From positions 3,951,001-4,015,000 of the forward strand of contig JAJFZO010000028.1 of assembly GCA_021397835.1 (NCBI GenBank): 64,000 nt of DNA, in the 5' to 3' direction. Below the pieces are notes generated by a model, which had not been told where the DNA came from, ran no database searches, and saw only the letters and a list, made by a program, of their open reading frames with translations. This document shows, piece after piece, positions 11,355 to 23,129 of the stretch; position 1 is the first letter of the stretch; each line of letters starts with the position of its first letter. Source of the DNA: Moringa oleifera. Its lineage: Eukaryota > Streptophyta > Magnoliopsida > Brassicales > Moringaceae. The translations under genes were made by a program, and so were the position numbers.

Positions 11355-13121
11355 ATGACCTTCATGCAAAAAGTTAAAGCCAGAGATGTTCTTAGTTGGG
11401 TTTCTTCAAATATTGTAGAAAGCCGCCTTAAATCAATAAAAACCCCATTTTGGCCTATTGGGTCATTCCACATTGCCGGAAACCCTAGGCTCTATGGTAC
11501 AAAAAGGACTTCTCGACCTGAAAAGTCTGAAGTTTCTGTTGGAACTTCAAGTGGTGATGGTGATGATAACGTTCGAATATCTCGTGCGATTCAGAAACAA
11601 GCCCAAATTGCATTGTTTGAGTACTTTTATGGTACTAGGAGCTTATCTTTTGTGGATGCTGAACATCTGAGCAAAAATGCACCCAATTTTGTAGAGAATC
11701 TTCTGAAAAGGATAAATGTTGAGGTGGATACTGGGCAGTCTCTGACCCGTTTTCTTCGTTATCACCCAATCAATGAATTTGAGCCTTTCTTTGAGAGTTC
11801 TGGTTTAGAGCCCCCGGAGTATGGTCCCCTACTTCCCCGTGACTTGATTTACTTGAGTGATGATGGTATGTTGTTAGAGAACTATCATGTTTTATGTAAT
11901 TATGGGATTGCACGTAATAAGATAGGGAAGATTTATAAGGAAGCTGTAAAAGTGTTTACATATGATTCTGGTGTGTTGTTATCAAAACTTCAGGCCTATG
12001 AGGAACTGGGGCTTAGCCAGCGTTTTATGTCCAAGGTTATTGTTTGTAGTCCTAGCGTCTTGATTGGGGATGTAAACATGGAACTCCTCAAGGTGTTAGA
12101 CATTCTGAAAAGTATGGGGTTTGATATGAGTTGGGTTGAAGAGCACTTATCAGAGCACAATTCTTATAACTGGGGAATGATTCTTAGGGTTCTGAGCTTA
12201 TTTGATGAGATGGGTTATGGTGAGGAGTTGCGTGGGCTAATCAACCTGCATCCAGGAGTTATATTTGAAAGTTCAGGGGACAAGACACTTACAGCAATCG
12301 GGTTTCAGTTAAAATTTGGAGCCACTGTGAATGAAGTATGCTCACTGTTTCGGCACTTTCCTCAAATTGAAATTGGAAAATTTGTTTTGAATTTGAGGCA
12401 ATGCTTTCATTTCCTGCTTGAGATCCAAATGAAACCCACGGAGATTGGGAAGATTGTTCGTTCTCATAGCCTACTGCTGGGTACCTGTACTTTGAAGAAA
12501 GCTAATAGCTTACTTTCTAACTTGAATGTTGGGAAAAAGCGACTTTGTAAATTCATCCAAGAAAACCCAGAAGAACTGAAGAAATGGGTTTTAGGATCAA
12601 GAGTTGGGCCATTACCAGAAAGCGGGGAGGATCTCAAATCAAAAATGATGAAGACTAAGTTCTTACTGGACTTGGGATATGCTGAGAACTCAAACAGGAT
12701 GAAGAAAGCACTCCAAGTTTTCCGAGGCAAAGGAACAGAGCTTCATGAGAGATTTGATTGTCTCATTAAATCTGGTTTGGACAGGAAGGATGTTTCTGAG
12801 ATGGTTGGAGTATCTCCTCAAATTCTTAACCAAAGCAAGGAAGTACTTGAGATGAAGATTGATGTTCTTGTAAATGAATTAGGTTATCCCTTATCAACTT
12901 TAGTGACATTCCCATCATATCTTTCATATACAATCCAGAGAGTCAGGCTTAGGTTGTCAATGTATAATTGGCTCAAAGATCAAGGGACAGTAGGTCCCAT
13001 CCTCGCCATGAGTACCATAATTGCATGCTCAGATAAAGTTTTCTGGAGGCAGTATGTAAAGCGTCATCCTGGAGGCCCTCAAGTTTGGCAGGATTTGAAG
13101 AAGGAAATTTATTCTGAGTAG
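11355..13121 (+). CDS. mTERF-domain protein, probably organelle-targeted
   Basis: The single intronless frame gives 588 residues from the first ATG at 11,355 (MTFMQKVKAR). The body matches plant mitochondrial transcription termination factor (mTERF) proteins, built from ~30-residue helical repeats that form a nucleic-acid-binding superhelix. Repeat-like units are visible as LSKLQAYEELGLSQRFMSKV with the following CSPSVL, RVLSLFDEMGYGEELRGLI, and FDCLIKSGLDRKDVSEMVGV with SPQILNQS. The C-terminal DVLVNELGYPLSTLVTFPSY segment is the usual last repeat. The first ~55 residues are rich in K, R and S with few acidic residues, consistent with a mitochondrial or plastid transit peptide. Family members act in organelle transcription, splicing or translation. 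The length and C-terminal extension recall the SHOT1/mTERF18 group, but I do not assign a symbol. No neighbour suggests co-regulation. The gene appears intact. Confidence 0.92.
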   Translation: MTFMQKVKARDVLSWVSSNIVESRLKSIKTPFWPIGSFHIAGNPRLYGTKRTSRPEKSEVSVGTSSGDGDDNVRISRAIQKQAQIALFEYFYGTRSLSFVDAEHLSKNAPNFVENLLKRINVEVDTGQSLTRFLRYHPINEFEPFFESSGLEPPEYGPLLPRDLIYLSDDGMLLENYHVLCNYGIARNKIGKIYKEAVKVFTYDSGVLLSKLQAYEELGLSQRFMSKVIVCSPSVLIGDVNMELLKVLDILKSMGFDMSWVEEHLSEHNSYNWGMILRVLSLFDEMGYGEELRGLINLHPGVIFESSGDKTLTAIGFQLKFGATVNEVCSLFRHFPQIEIGKFVLNLRQCFHFLLEIQMKPTEIGKIVRSHSLLLGTCTLKKANSLLSNLNVGKKRLCKFIQENPEELKKWVLGSRVGPLPESGEDLKSKMMKTKFLLDLGYAENSNRMKKALQVFRGKGTELHERFDCLIKSGLDRKDVSEMVGVSPQILNQSKEVLEMKIDVLVNELGYPLSTLVTFPSYLSYTIQRVRLRLSMYNWLKDQGTVGPILAMSTIIACSDKVFWRQYVKRHPGGPQVWQDLKKEIYSE

Positions 13122-14940
13122 AGGATATTTGTTGCCTTTATCCTGAACTTCTCGCGTGGAATGGACAAGGTCAGCAAGATAGCATTGATTCTTTCCCTAC
13201 AAACCGAGCAATTCATCTAAAAATTGTTCTATCTGTGCCCCAGTTTCTCTTGAGTAACTGGTATAACCGTTAAGCAGAGCAAAGGGGTTTTGGGACCAGG
13301 TAATTGTTGTTGGAATTACATTGTTTCTGCATTTGGACATTCCATGAGAAAGATCCACCTGGTATCAAATTTAGTCATAGGCATTGAGATGAGGTCATCA
13401 AAGTCCTAATTACAATTAACAGTTTGTTTGAAAATGTTCTTAACAATTGTTTAATGAAAGGGCATCTTCCATGGAATAATTGATTACCCATTTCTACTTT
13501 TTTTTTTTTTTTTTGTACATAATGCTAGTGTCTGGATGCTCAACTCCTGAATTGTCTTTCTAGATACTTCCTGCAATTCCTTTTCATGTTAGTTATTAGA
13601 ACTTGTTTCTGTCTGTTAGTACTATCTGACAAATTTAAGAGTGATGCACATGATTAATTATTCCTTTGCCATGTTCAATATTATTTGAAAAAAAAACAAT
13701 AAAATAAAAATACCCCTTTCTTTATTCAAAAGAAATTAATGAGAAGCATTCTGTCAAATAGAATTTATAACATCAATATAATATATATGTAGTGCTAGCA
13801 CAAGTAGAATTCAATAAAGATAAGGTTTGTACAGTAATGAACTGCTTACAAGAAAAGATAACATGTGAATTACTGGACAATGAAATTTTCTAATCATGCT
13901 TATATATCTGTGTCGGGTAAGAAAATAGGTTGCTAAACATGAGTAATTTCTTTAATTGATCAAGATTAGTATATTCATAAAGTATTACAAACATTGTAAT
14001 TTACCATAGATAAGTCAGAGTTGTATGTTCTTGACTCTTCCATTGACCTTTCTTTTGCTGTTACCAGTCCAGTAATTGATATATATGAAGCAAGGTCTGC
14101 TCCTATCAATGGAAAAGAAGCTTGGATGTCTGTTGAGTTCCGCTTTAAACAGTCCTTAATTGGTGCAGAAATTCACTTCTCAACTTATCAGATGATACTT
14201 TAACTGTGCATTTGCAGACAGTAAAAATTTCTACTTAACTTTCAAACTACAAGATCTTTGGTATTGATGTTAGAAAACCAGCCAAGAGGCTGGTCGAGGC
14301 TTGGACATCACAGGGTGAAGGAAAATTTTGCCAGGCCAAGAGGAGCACGTGGCTTTCTTGAACTCGATTTTGTTGAAGTGTGGAGTAAACTTGAGTTCAA
14401 GATGAACCCAACTGAGGTTGCAGAAGTGAAAATGCTTTTTCTGCCATTTCTTTAATGCAAAGCATTGATGATATCATACTGACATTGATCCAGAAAGTGA
14501 CCAAACATACTCAAAAGCCATGTTTGGCCATCTTGTGGGGATTGCATGATTTTCTTTTTCTTTTGTTTTGCTTTGTGACAATTTAGGGATTTTCCATTAG
14601 GCAATGGGTAATATATAGTTTGTTTTTTAATACTTCATATTATTTGAAAATTATAAATATTAATAAATAAGTATTAATAATTTTGTAGCACTTGCCAAAA
14701 AAAAGAAAATATAATGGCCTCATAAAGCTGACTCAAGTTCAAAATGGTGTGGTTGAATGCGATGATCGTGGCAGCCACTTCCTTGCCCCACGGTGGGCTC
14801 TGTTTAACAACCGGTTAACATAGTAAACCGTGGTTATATTGTTATATGTAAATGGGTTTGCCAACGGCAAGACAAAGCGTTCTTTCACGGAGCCCAACAA
14901 CAGCAAGTACAAAAATTCAACACTTTCAGTGAGGATTTTT
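13122..14940 (+). other. 3' flank of the mTERF gene; no firm gene
   Basis: The first several hundred bases are probably 3' UTR. A T-homopolymer starts near 13,499. Short open frames at 14,021-14,203 and 14,258-14,455 show moderate complexity, and the frame around 14,270-14,350 also reads DVRKPAKRLVEAWTSQGEG in another phase. No family is recognisable, splice sites are not convincing, and the fragments could be an exon remnant or non-coding RNA. An imperfect palindromic cluster (CCCACGGTGGGC and CGGTTAAC...GTAAACCG) lies near 14,788-14,830. Confidence 0.35.
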
Positions 14941-15024
14941 CACACTTGTTGGAACTTGTAAACAATATAAAATTTTTTAAATTAAATGAATATTTTTTAT
15001 TATATTAATAAAAATTATTTATAT

Positions 15025-15555
15025 TTTTTTTATAAAAAATTATAAAATTATAAAATTATATTTTAAATTATAATCAAATATTTATATTAAAATAAATAAA
15101 TTAAAATTTTAATCTATTAATTTAATTTAAATTCAATTTTATTAAAAATTTTAAATATCTAAATTTAAGATCTTACACAATAAATTTTAATTTAAAATTT
15201 TTTATGAATATAAAAAATTATTAAAATTATCATCACAAAAAATTTTATGAATTTTTAAATTTAAAAAATATATTTTTAAAAGGTTATATTATTAAAAAAT
15301 TTTTAAAATAATATAATTACTTAAAAAATTATAAACTTTTTTGTGACATTATTTTGAATTTTTTATGTTTATAAAAAATTTAAAATTAAAATTTATTGTA
15401 TCAAATATTTAATTTAAATATTTAATTTTTAAAATTTTTAATAAAATTTAAATTAAATTAAACTAATAAATTAAAATCTGATTTTATTATTTTTAAATAA
15501 AAATTAAATTAATAACATGAAATAAAAGTTGAAATTTTAAGAAATTTTCATCTTA
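15025..15555. mobile_element. Palindromic MULE-like element, copy 2 (eroded)
   Basis: Left-arm text ATAATCAAATATTTATATT...AATCTATTAATTTAATTTAAAT corresponds to the reverse complement of right-arm text near 15,440-15,530. The central words (ATAATTACTTAAAAAATTATAAACTTTTTTGTGACAT, split over 15,320-15,350) match the core of copy 1. The ends have decayed into AT-rich sequence, so boundaries are approximate and no target duplication could be read. Confidence 0.65.
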
Positions 15556-15639
15556 TTTTTTATATTTTTTAAAAGTAAGAAAAAAATAAATTAAATTTTT
15601 TAATTATTAAGATTTATATATTATTAATCAATGAGAAGA

Positions 15640-16290
15640 TGTGTTTATTACATCATATATGCGTAGTTCGGGTTTCACAGATTTCAAGGACAGTGATACC
15701 CTCGGGATAATCTTGAAATTCCAAATAGAAAAAATGGGGGCAACAGGCAGTCAAGATGAACATTTCCGTCATATCATAGAGGTTTCAAGAATTTATCAGC
15801 CTCTGGTTTTGAACTGGCTCAGATTACCACTAGATTTTCTGACCTGCACCACTCATCTTTCAGACCGTTATAGCCACGCGCCTCTAATCCACCTTTAGAG
15901 TGGCCTCCACGTCCCAGTTATAGGTGAGGGAAAGCCACCGTGGTTTCACACTGTCTAACTGCCCGTGAGATTGAGTTTATCTCAGTTCTTCAAATAGCTT
16001 CACAAATCTGCTTCCGAGTATGGTGAAAAGTTATCCTGTGACTAATCTGACTAGCTCATATCAAGATCACCATACACGTGTCCATTTGGGAATACAATTG
16101 GTATGATCAAGTGGCTGCAACGTTGTCAGGTGAAGGACGAATTCTTAAGTGTGAGGGGTTAATCCATGCAACACTTTCTCCTTTATTTACCATCAAAATA
16201 TGTCGAATGTATTTTTTATTAAATAAAACCCTTACAAGAAGAAGGAAAAGTTAAAATTAAAGGAAAAGCCAAAAATCTTTTAACACGTCT
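15640..16290. other. Low-copy-looking intergenic/promoter segment
   Basis: The segment is noticeably richer in G+C than its surroundings and lies upstream of the AT-hook-like gene. An 85-codon open frame at 15,641-15,898 shows no recognisable domain. It may hold the promoter of the downstream gene or an unrecognised short interspersed element. CACGTG-like core words occur (for example ACACGTGT near 16,074). Confidence 0.35.
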
Positions 16291-16299
16291 CTACTCTGT

Positions 16300-17775
16300 A
16301 CCAATTTTCTTCCCCTTCACTCCTCTTCTATGCAGCTGTCTTTCTGCCTCTGCTCATTGGCTAAGTTCTCAAAACTTCTTTCAAATCACACTATTTCCTG
16401 ATCTGCGCTTGCTCTACTCCTGGTTTTTTAGATCCTACTTTTCGTTTATCGGCTTCGTCAGTCTTTTGCTAACTTCTCTGTTGGAACCATTAATAGAAAC
16501 AAAAACCCATTCAGTTCTTGGGAGCTTAAGTGGCTTCTTGATAGCCATAATCGGATTCTCGATAATGGGTTTTGTGTCAAAGATGCAAAACATGGATATT
16601 TTTCAAGAGGTCAGCTTCATTCTCTCTTGTCAGATACATCATAGAAAGTTTTATCTATGTTATTTGTAATGTCTTTTGTTTATATCAAGTTGAATGCTTT
16701 GTTTGGTTGCTGTCAAAGTTTGGGAAAGAAAGCAAATTACTACGCTGATTCTTGATTTTTCTTTTTCTTTAATAGTTGGGAAAATGAGAGAGGGAAAAGA
16801 GAAATATCTAAGCTCTTTGTTGGTCATTCAAGCAGATGAGTTAGGTAAAGAATAATCCTTCATTAGCTCATAATAACAAGATACGAAACGATAGGATGTG
16901 CAGTTTTGCCTTTTGTCTTTCGCACAGTTATCAGGAACTAACCCAATGTGGAGATTGTTATTATTTTGGGGTTTTCTCTGTTACTTTTCAAAACGAGGAG
17001 AGCATGCCTGGATGTTGTCTGATTCATTGAATTGTTTTTCTGTTTGTCCCTGATTTTCTTGTTCATGTTAAAATTGCTTCCAAGACAGTTCTAGTGTGCT
17101 GATGTTGAATTTCTTTATTCCTCCCTGCCTCCCCCTATTTTTGTCTACCATGAACTTGCCTCTTCACATGTTTGCTGGTTTTTGGTCTGTTCGTCCATTT
17201 TTTGCTGTGGCCTAGAACATATGTGAATCAAGTCAGGCACTAAGATTATAAATGTTCATCCCTTGGCTAATTTATGTTGTGAATAGAAAACCTAAAACCT
17301 TCACTTGGCCAAATTTCAAGTATGTGAACTTGGTTGAGTGTTCTATTCTTGAAACGCAAAGAATTAAAATTCAAGATATGCAATCCTGCATTCTCCTTTC
17401 ATGTTTCATACCGCCCACAACAAGGGTCTATGGGCTTCTGTAATAGTGTCATAGCTGAAAGTTTTTCTCTCTTATGTATTCTCATTTGTTTGTAACAAGT
17501 TTGAGGATATATGCTCCTTGTTAAAGTTCTTTCTTTTGTTTCTATTTGTGTTCTGTCTTCAATTTTGTTGCCGGTGTTGTATGAACCTCATTTAACCCCT
17601 TACTTCACTAAATAAGATGGTTATGTCATGCTTTCTCACCTTATCACTCTTGCTTATTATTTTTTTCTCATTTGTTTTTGGAAGTTAATGTTGATTTGCA
17701 CTATTGGATCTCTTATTTCTCTTTGTAGAGATCTTCTTCAGTTGTTTGAAGCTTTGTGTTGAGGAGTTTTAGAGT
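16300..17775 (+). promoter_or_regulatory. Probable 5' UTR with a ~1.1-kb intron for the AT-hook-like gene
   Basis: Sequence from about 16,300 is pyrimidine-rich, like a plant leader exon. A plausible donor is CAAGAG/GTCAGC near 16,609-16,614. A strong acceptor lies at 17,727-17,728 (TTTCTCTTTGTAG/AG), 47 bases before the ATG. The intervening DNA is T-rich, as plant introns are. An open frame at 16,409-16,669 begins only at a TTG and is not credible coding. Leader introns often support expression of small plant genes. The donor choice is inferred. Confidence 0.5.
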
Positions 17776-18186
17776 ATGGGAAGAGGTAGGGGAAAAGGGA
17801 AGAAGCAAACTGTAATTGCTACTCGTGACGATCCTGGAAGTGGCGAGGAAGAAAAAGTTCCAGCATTCAGGAGAAGAGGAAGGCCACAGAAACCTTTGAA
17901 AGATGACATTGAAGAAGAAGTTGAAAAAATGGAAGAAGATGGTGAAGATGGAAAAGTTTCCATCTCTAGCAAAGATATGAAAAATCATGCAGCTACTGAG
18001 AATGGAAGGAAGAGGAAGAGGTCTGCACAGACCAAAGAAAATATAGACACAGCTAAAGAAGAGAATGGCATGGGAACAAAACCCAGCACCAATGATTCAC
18101 CAAAATCTGTTGGCTATCGACAAAATGGAAGCAGGCGTAAAAACAAGCCTAGACGGGCTGCTGAAGCTGGTGTTGAGTGCAAGTGA
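17776..18186 (+). CDS. Small basic AT-hook-like nuclear protein, 136 aa
   Basis: The frame from ATG 17,776 to TGA 18,184-18,186 encodes 136 residues. It opens with MGRGRGKGKK. An FRRRGRPQKP segment at residues 31-40 contains the GRP core of an AT-hook, a minor-groove DNA-binding motif. A strongly acidic stretch (IEEEVEKMEEDGEDG) follows near residues 45-60. Two basic clusters come later, RKRKRS near residue 78 and SRRKNKPRRAAEAG near the C-terminus, either of which could serve as a nuclear localisation signal. Low hydrophobicity suggests a largely disordered chromatin-associated protein. Similar short uncharacterised proteins occur in other plants as I recall, but the function is unknown to me. 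A minus-strand frame across the same bases is a shadow. Confidence 0.85.
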   Translation: MGRGRGKGKKQTVIATRDDPGSGEEEKVPAFRRRGRPQKPLKDDIEEEVEKMEEDGEDGKVSISSKDMKNHAATENGRKRKRSAQTKENIDTAKEENGMGTKPSTNDSPKSVGYRQNGSRRKNKPRRAAEAGVECK

Positions 18187-20340
18187 GGTTCTGATGATGG
18201 TTGCAGTGGTTTTTTGTTGTGGTTTCAATCACCAGATTATTCATGTGGCGAGGTGCATATGGTTTCATTTGGTTTCTGACGTTTCATTTCTTATATGCCT
18301 TTCTGTTCATGTAATTTTTTGACTTCAGTTCTCCCAATGGATAATTTTGGCTGGGAGATTTTGGAATATTTTTCATGAAGTTGCTGCCACTGAAGTTGCT
18401 TGGGTAGTGTTCTTCTAGTTGTGGCTTAGAGCATGGGTGATTTAGAAGCTTCTTTTGCCATCTGAACTAAATGTCTCTTATCTCATTAGTTTTGTCAGTC
18501 TTTTAAGATGACATAGCTCGCGGTCCTTCCACTGTAGTTCCATTTTCTTTCCTGAATCAATTGCATGTAGTTTAGGTGCACGAACATGTGAAGTATGTAG
18601 AGACGCAGGAATGTGTCAAGGTGTTTGGAGAGAGACAGTGAAGTCCTTATTTCTTGCAACTAGAAGATCAGAGCTTTGATGCAGGTTGTTATTTGAAGAT
18701 AAAACCTGAAGCCTTTAGAGCCAGATAAGTATTTTCAAGCACTTAAATAATATCAACACAGTGATGTGATTCATATGATTCCTGACGACAAACCTAATGT
18801 TCAGTAGAGATTATCTGCATACCTTGGTGCACTCATATGTGTGATTGTGACAGTCTGCATGTCTGTGGGTCATATATGTAGTTTGCCACAAGGTGATAGC
18901 TGAAATGGGGATGTTTTGATAGTCAATCCATCCCCTATCAGGAAATGTAGAGTTCTACAAGCAGGTTTTGTGCAGCCTGGTGAAGCAGATAGAATTTCTT
19001 GTTGGGTATAGATGATTGATGAAGTGAATTTCTTGTTGGGTAACGGTGATTGATGAAATGGTTTCGCAACTTTAATTTGTTCACTGAAATGGCCTATTTG
19101 ATTGTGAATGGTTAACCTTGTTATGCACATGCCAGAAGCATATGGTCTTGCAGGCAATTAATTTCAATCATTAGTGCCAACAACACATGAGCATTAGGAC
19201 AGAAGGGTCAGCTCTGCAGATTTGCTATAAGTAGGCACCTAAAGCAAACCTTGAAGCAGTCTTACAAAACAGGGAAACATGTGATAAAGATCTGCTGATA
19301 GAGGTGAAACAAAATTTACACCTGAAGCTGGGGCCATTGGAGCATTCTCTCAGAAGGAAAATGTGTCCAGGGAAAATGATAAATCAATCTGGAACTTGGA
19401 AGTTTTGCTAGCTGTGCTTTTGTTTTCGCATGACGATTCTGATTTTGACTATTCAAACCTGAGGAATTTGTGGGTACGCAAGCACAAATGGGACAAGAAA
19501 TTGATCTGACTATGCAGATGTCTTTCATATGGCAGCTTGTACCAATGGAGTCGCAAGGACTGGCCCTGGTGGGGGCTGGTTTCAGTAAGCATGAAGCCCC
19601 TGTTTTGTATCCTGGATGCTATGGTACCTTTGAAGGGTCAAATTGAGAGAACCACTCTTTCATCCCTGTTTCTCCTTTTATTTTTCATTTGGCAAAGCCT
19701 GACTTGTACCTGACTCATCATTACAAAATGTGATGACCATGGAAGGAAAAGTTGTTTGGATCTCAGACTTTAGTTTTTCTGACTACGCCAAACTTTAACT
19801 TTGAATTAAAAATCCAAGTCATCCTTCACGCATTTGTTGCTTATGTGTTTAAGTTTTAAGAAGTGCAAGTAGCTGAATCTTTTATAATTCTATCCAATTT
19901 TAAACTTTTGAAACAGTCAAAAGAATTTGAAAATTCAAAATCATGCAACTGAACTGAGCAAGAAATCAAACCATCTGACAGCGTCTGTGTGGGCAGTAAT
20001 TGGAAGTCGTGTGATGGTGATATCAATTTCGTACAGTCAAAAAAGAAAACTGCAATTTAGATTTGGTAAAAAGCCAGCAAGAAGTTGCAGTCTTCATTTG
20101 GGCACTTTTCAAACCGGCTTCCTCCCATCAATAGCTTCTGCAAGGTTTAAGAAAGGGAGAGATCCAAATCTTCTGTTTTCCTTTTTGTTCAGGCAAGCAG
20201 CAAACACGGGTATGTAGCAGGTGTACACCCTGTAAAAATGATGTTGCGACAATCAGGCACGATGGTGTTCTATTCTACTTGTGCTTGCACGGGTACCTTA
20301 AAAGGAGCTGCTCATGCAAAAATCTAGTTAAAAGATGGTT
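18187..20340 (+). other. 3' flank; no coding gene seen
   Basis: The first few hundred bases are probably the 3' UTR of the AT-hook-like gene. The rest is low-copy-looking sequence with scattered short open frames on both strands (for example 18,870-19,157 minus). None shows a recognisable domain, and the 19,927-20,217 frame lacks an ATG at its start. It could contain non-coding RNA or remote UTR. Confidence 0.45.
18992..19059. repeat. 34-bp direct repeat, two copies
   Basis: Units at 18,992-19,025 and 19,026-19,059 share GAATTTCTTGTTGGGTA, then TGATTGATGAA and a short tail. They differ at a few positions. It is a simple local tandem duplication. Confidence 0.85.
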
Positions 20341-20379
20341 CTTCATATTGACTTTTTTTAAAAAAAATATCTGGTTTAT

Positions 20380-20908
20380 TATAAAATAAAAATTATGTAA
20401 AATTTTAATATTTATTTTATGTTATCAATCAAAATTTTATATTTAAAAATTAATAAATAAAGTTTTAATTTATTATATAAATTAAATTAAATTTTGTAAA
20501 AATTTTAAAAATATTCAAATTACAAACTTATACAATAGATTTTGACTTAAAATTTTTTATAAAGACAAAAAATATTAAAAATATTGTTTCAAAAAATCTC
20601 AAAACTTTTTAAATATTAAAAATATATTATTTATAAATTTATATGATTAAAAATATTTTAAAATTAAAATTTTCATAAAAACTATTTAAATGTTGAGATC
20701 TGAATCCAATATAAAAAGAATAATTCATTAAATTATTTTTTAAATATTTTAATAATAAAGATGTAATTAATTTTTTATAATTATTTAAATTGATATTCAA
20801 TTTAAATAAAATTAATAATTTAAAATTTAATTTATTATTTTTTAAACATAAATTTTAATTGATAAAATTAAAATAGATATTAAAATTTTAGGTAATATTT
20901 ATTTTTTG
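20380..20908. mobile_element. Palindromic MULE-like element, copy 3
   Basis: The left arm (TTATGTAAAATTTTAATATT, then TTATGTTATCAATCAAAATT) is the approximate reverse complement of the right arm near 20,840-20,905. The internal words ACAATAGATTTTGACTTAAA and TTTTTTATAAAGACAAAAAATATT match the corresponding segments of copies 1 and 5. The ends are eroded, so limits are approximate and no target duplication is clear. Confidence 0.7.
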
Positions 20909-20979
20909 TTATAAATATAAAAAATTAAAAAAATAAATTTTAATAATTTATTTTTTAAAAATTAAAATATTTATTTTTT

Positions 20980-23120
20980 AAAATAAAAAATAAATAATAT
21001 TTATTGAAGATCTACGCGTATTGGAAAGTGTACAAAACAACAGTTTTGGGTTAAAGTATTGACATGTCGATAAAATATTACGACACGTATATATAGATAT
21101 ATGAAAAATGATAAAAGTTTTTACATTATTTATAATAATTAGTTTAAAATTCATATAATATTTGTAGATTAATGTAATATTATTTTTTTTATGTATCATA
21201 TAAAATTTACATTTATATAATCATGTGGAGGCGTGTGGTTGAAAATAAAAATGAAATTGATTTCTCAAAGTAACCTCAAGTTTGTATTTTCTTTAATTGT
21301 GATAATATTAATTAGTTTTATGATTTTATTGAGATTTAAAAAATCAATATTTTTATAATTTTATAAAATATTTTAATGATAATAAACAATTATATAATTA
21401 TTTAACAATCTGAATGGTTTTTATAACTTCGATCAAGTAGGTGCATATGATGATCAAAATTAATTGAAGATGACAAGCATTAATCAAGAATTGAGGAAAA
21501 GTCTTCAATAATGATTCAAATAAACAAGAAACAAAACAAATGAAATAAGATCAATTAGTAACATTTGTAAACCCTCTTAAGTTGATCGAGGCACCGGTCC
21601 GATTCACTTTTGGACTTAGAACCGTCAATTCAAAAAGTAAAATATTTGAATAGATTAAAACTTAAATTATTAAATTTTTATTTAAGTTAAAATTTGATTT
21701 AAAAACTGTTTCAACTCTGTTTAAGTTTGATTTAAAATCAATTTAAGTTATACTACAATTTCAGTTTTGATTTAGGGTTAGATTTAAATTTTAGTTTAAA
21801 TCTGCCCAAAATCGATTCAAGTTAAAATTTAAGTTTAAATCGGTTCATAATCTAGTTTAAGTACTAGTTTAAACACGGTTTAAATTATTTTTATTTTTTA
21901 ATTTAAAATTTATTTTAATTAAAATGATTAGAATACAAAATTATTATCATAACTCAAAAATGACTAAATTAATAAAATTAAATTAAATAAATAATTAAAA
22001 GAATTATATAATTTAAAATAAATTGATGCTTAATCTTTATCAAAATTAAATTGTGGACATATTCCCTTGGGATTAGAGAATTTAAAACTCATGCAATTTG
22101 CTCATCTTTCCAAAAGTGGAACATCCACTGTTCGTTTCCAGTGCTTTCCATAATTTATTTATTTTTAATAAATTATTATTTAATTATTTATTATTACTGA
22201 AATTATATTTACTATAATAAAATAAACAATTACGCTAAAATGTTTAATATTTTCGTTAAAATCATAGATTTCAACGAAAATTTTCGTAAAAACAATACTA
22301 TTATAAACATTATCATAAAAAACATGAAATTTAGATGAAAAAATATTTCATTGAATAGTTGTTAATATTATGTTGAGATTTTATTTAAAAATAATAAATT
22401 ATTTTGATGATATGATTCAAATTTTTGTAAAAGTATTTTTTCTTACAAAAAATTATAATATTAATTAAAAAATTATTTAATATATATTCTCATGAAATCG
22501 ATTTTTGTAAGAAATATTTAAAAATTTTTATGATAAATATTTTGTAAAAATCCACAAATAGTTCTTCTAAATTTACATTTTTGAGTAAATTTTTGTCAAT
22601 TAGAAATTCTCCCGGATAATAATTTCATAAATAACTTTACATGTTCTTACAATATATAATTGGTAAGAAGTTTTAGTTACTATCATGGTATCTTGTTCTT
22701 AGGAATTATGTATTTTTTTATAAAAATATTTATATTAGAAAAATAATATATTATTTAATTAAAAATTAATTTATTACAAATTTTAAAAAAATTAAAAATC
22801 ATGAAATATTCATTATTCATACGATAGAGTTTCTTAAAAAAAATTGAAAACAAATTAAAAACATCATTTTAAATTATTTATATGTTTTTAATTATAAACA
22901 TATATAATTAATATAAGTAGTAAAAATATTTTTAAATTAAAAATATATATTTTAATTATAATTACATATTTTTAATTAATATATAAATCATAATATATTT
23001 ATGTATATTAAACTTTTTAAATATAAATAAACGAATATTTTTTAAATAAAATCATATAAAAATCACATTAAATAACATACCATCATATTTATTATCAAAA
23101 TTTACGATGCAGTAAAAAAA
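20980..23120. other. AT-rich intergenic DNA
   Basis: The stretch is mainly A and T with no recognisable gene. The subregion 21,600-21,890 is described separately. Near 22,080-22,150 a short segment of more balanced composition shows no feature I recognise. Confidence 0.6.
21600..21890. repeat. Degenerate GTTTAAAT / GATTTAAA repeat
   Basis: The words AGTTTAAAT, TGATTTAAA, GTTTAAGT and their complements recur about every 12-26 bp, preceded by ACCGGTCCGATTC near 21,593. It looks like a decayed tandem repeat of a half-palindromic word. No coding potential is apparent. Confidence 0.55.
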
Positions 23121-23129
23121 AATTGTTCA

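Noticed and set aside
11264..11670. Minus- and plus-strand frames overlapping the mTERF start
   Set aside because: They are alternative-frame shadows. The 588-codon mTERF frame explains the sequence.
14021..14455. Two small open frames that might be an extra gene
   Set aside because: No family, start context or splice pattern supports them. Kept only as a remark in the mTERF 3' flank.
16409..16669. 86-codon hydrophobic open frame
   Set aside because: It begins at TTG, lies in the probable 5' UTR of the AT-hook-like gene, and overlaps the likely splice donor.
19927..20217. 96-codon open frame downstream of the AT-hook-like gene
   Set aside because: It has no ATG at its start, no recognised domain and no conserved composition.
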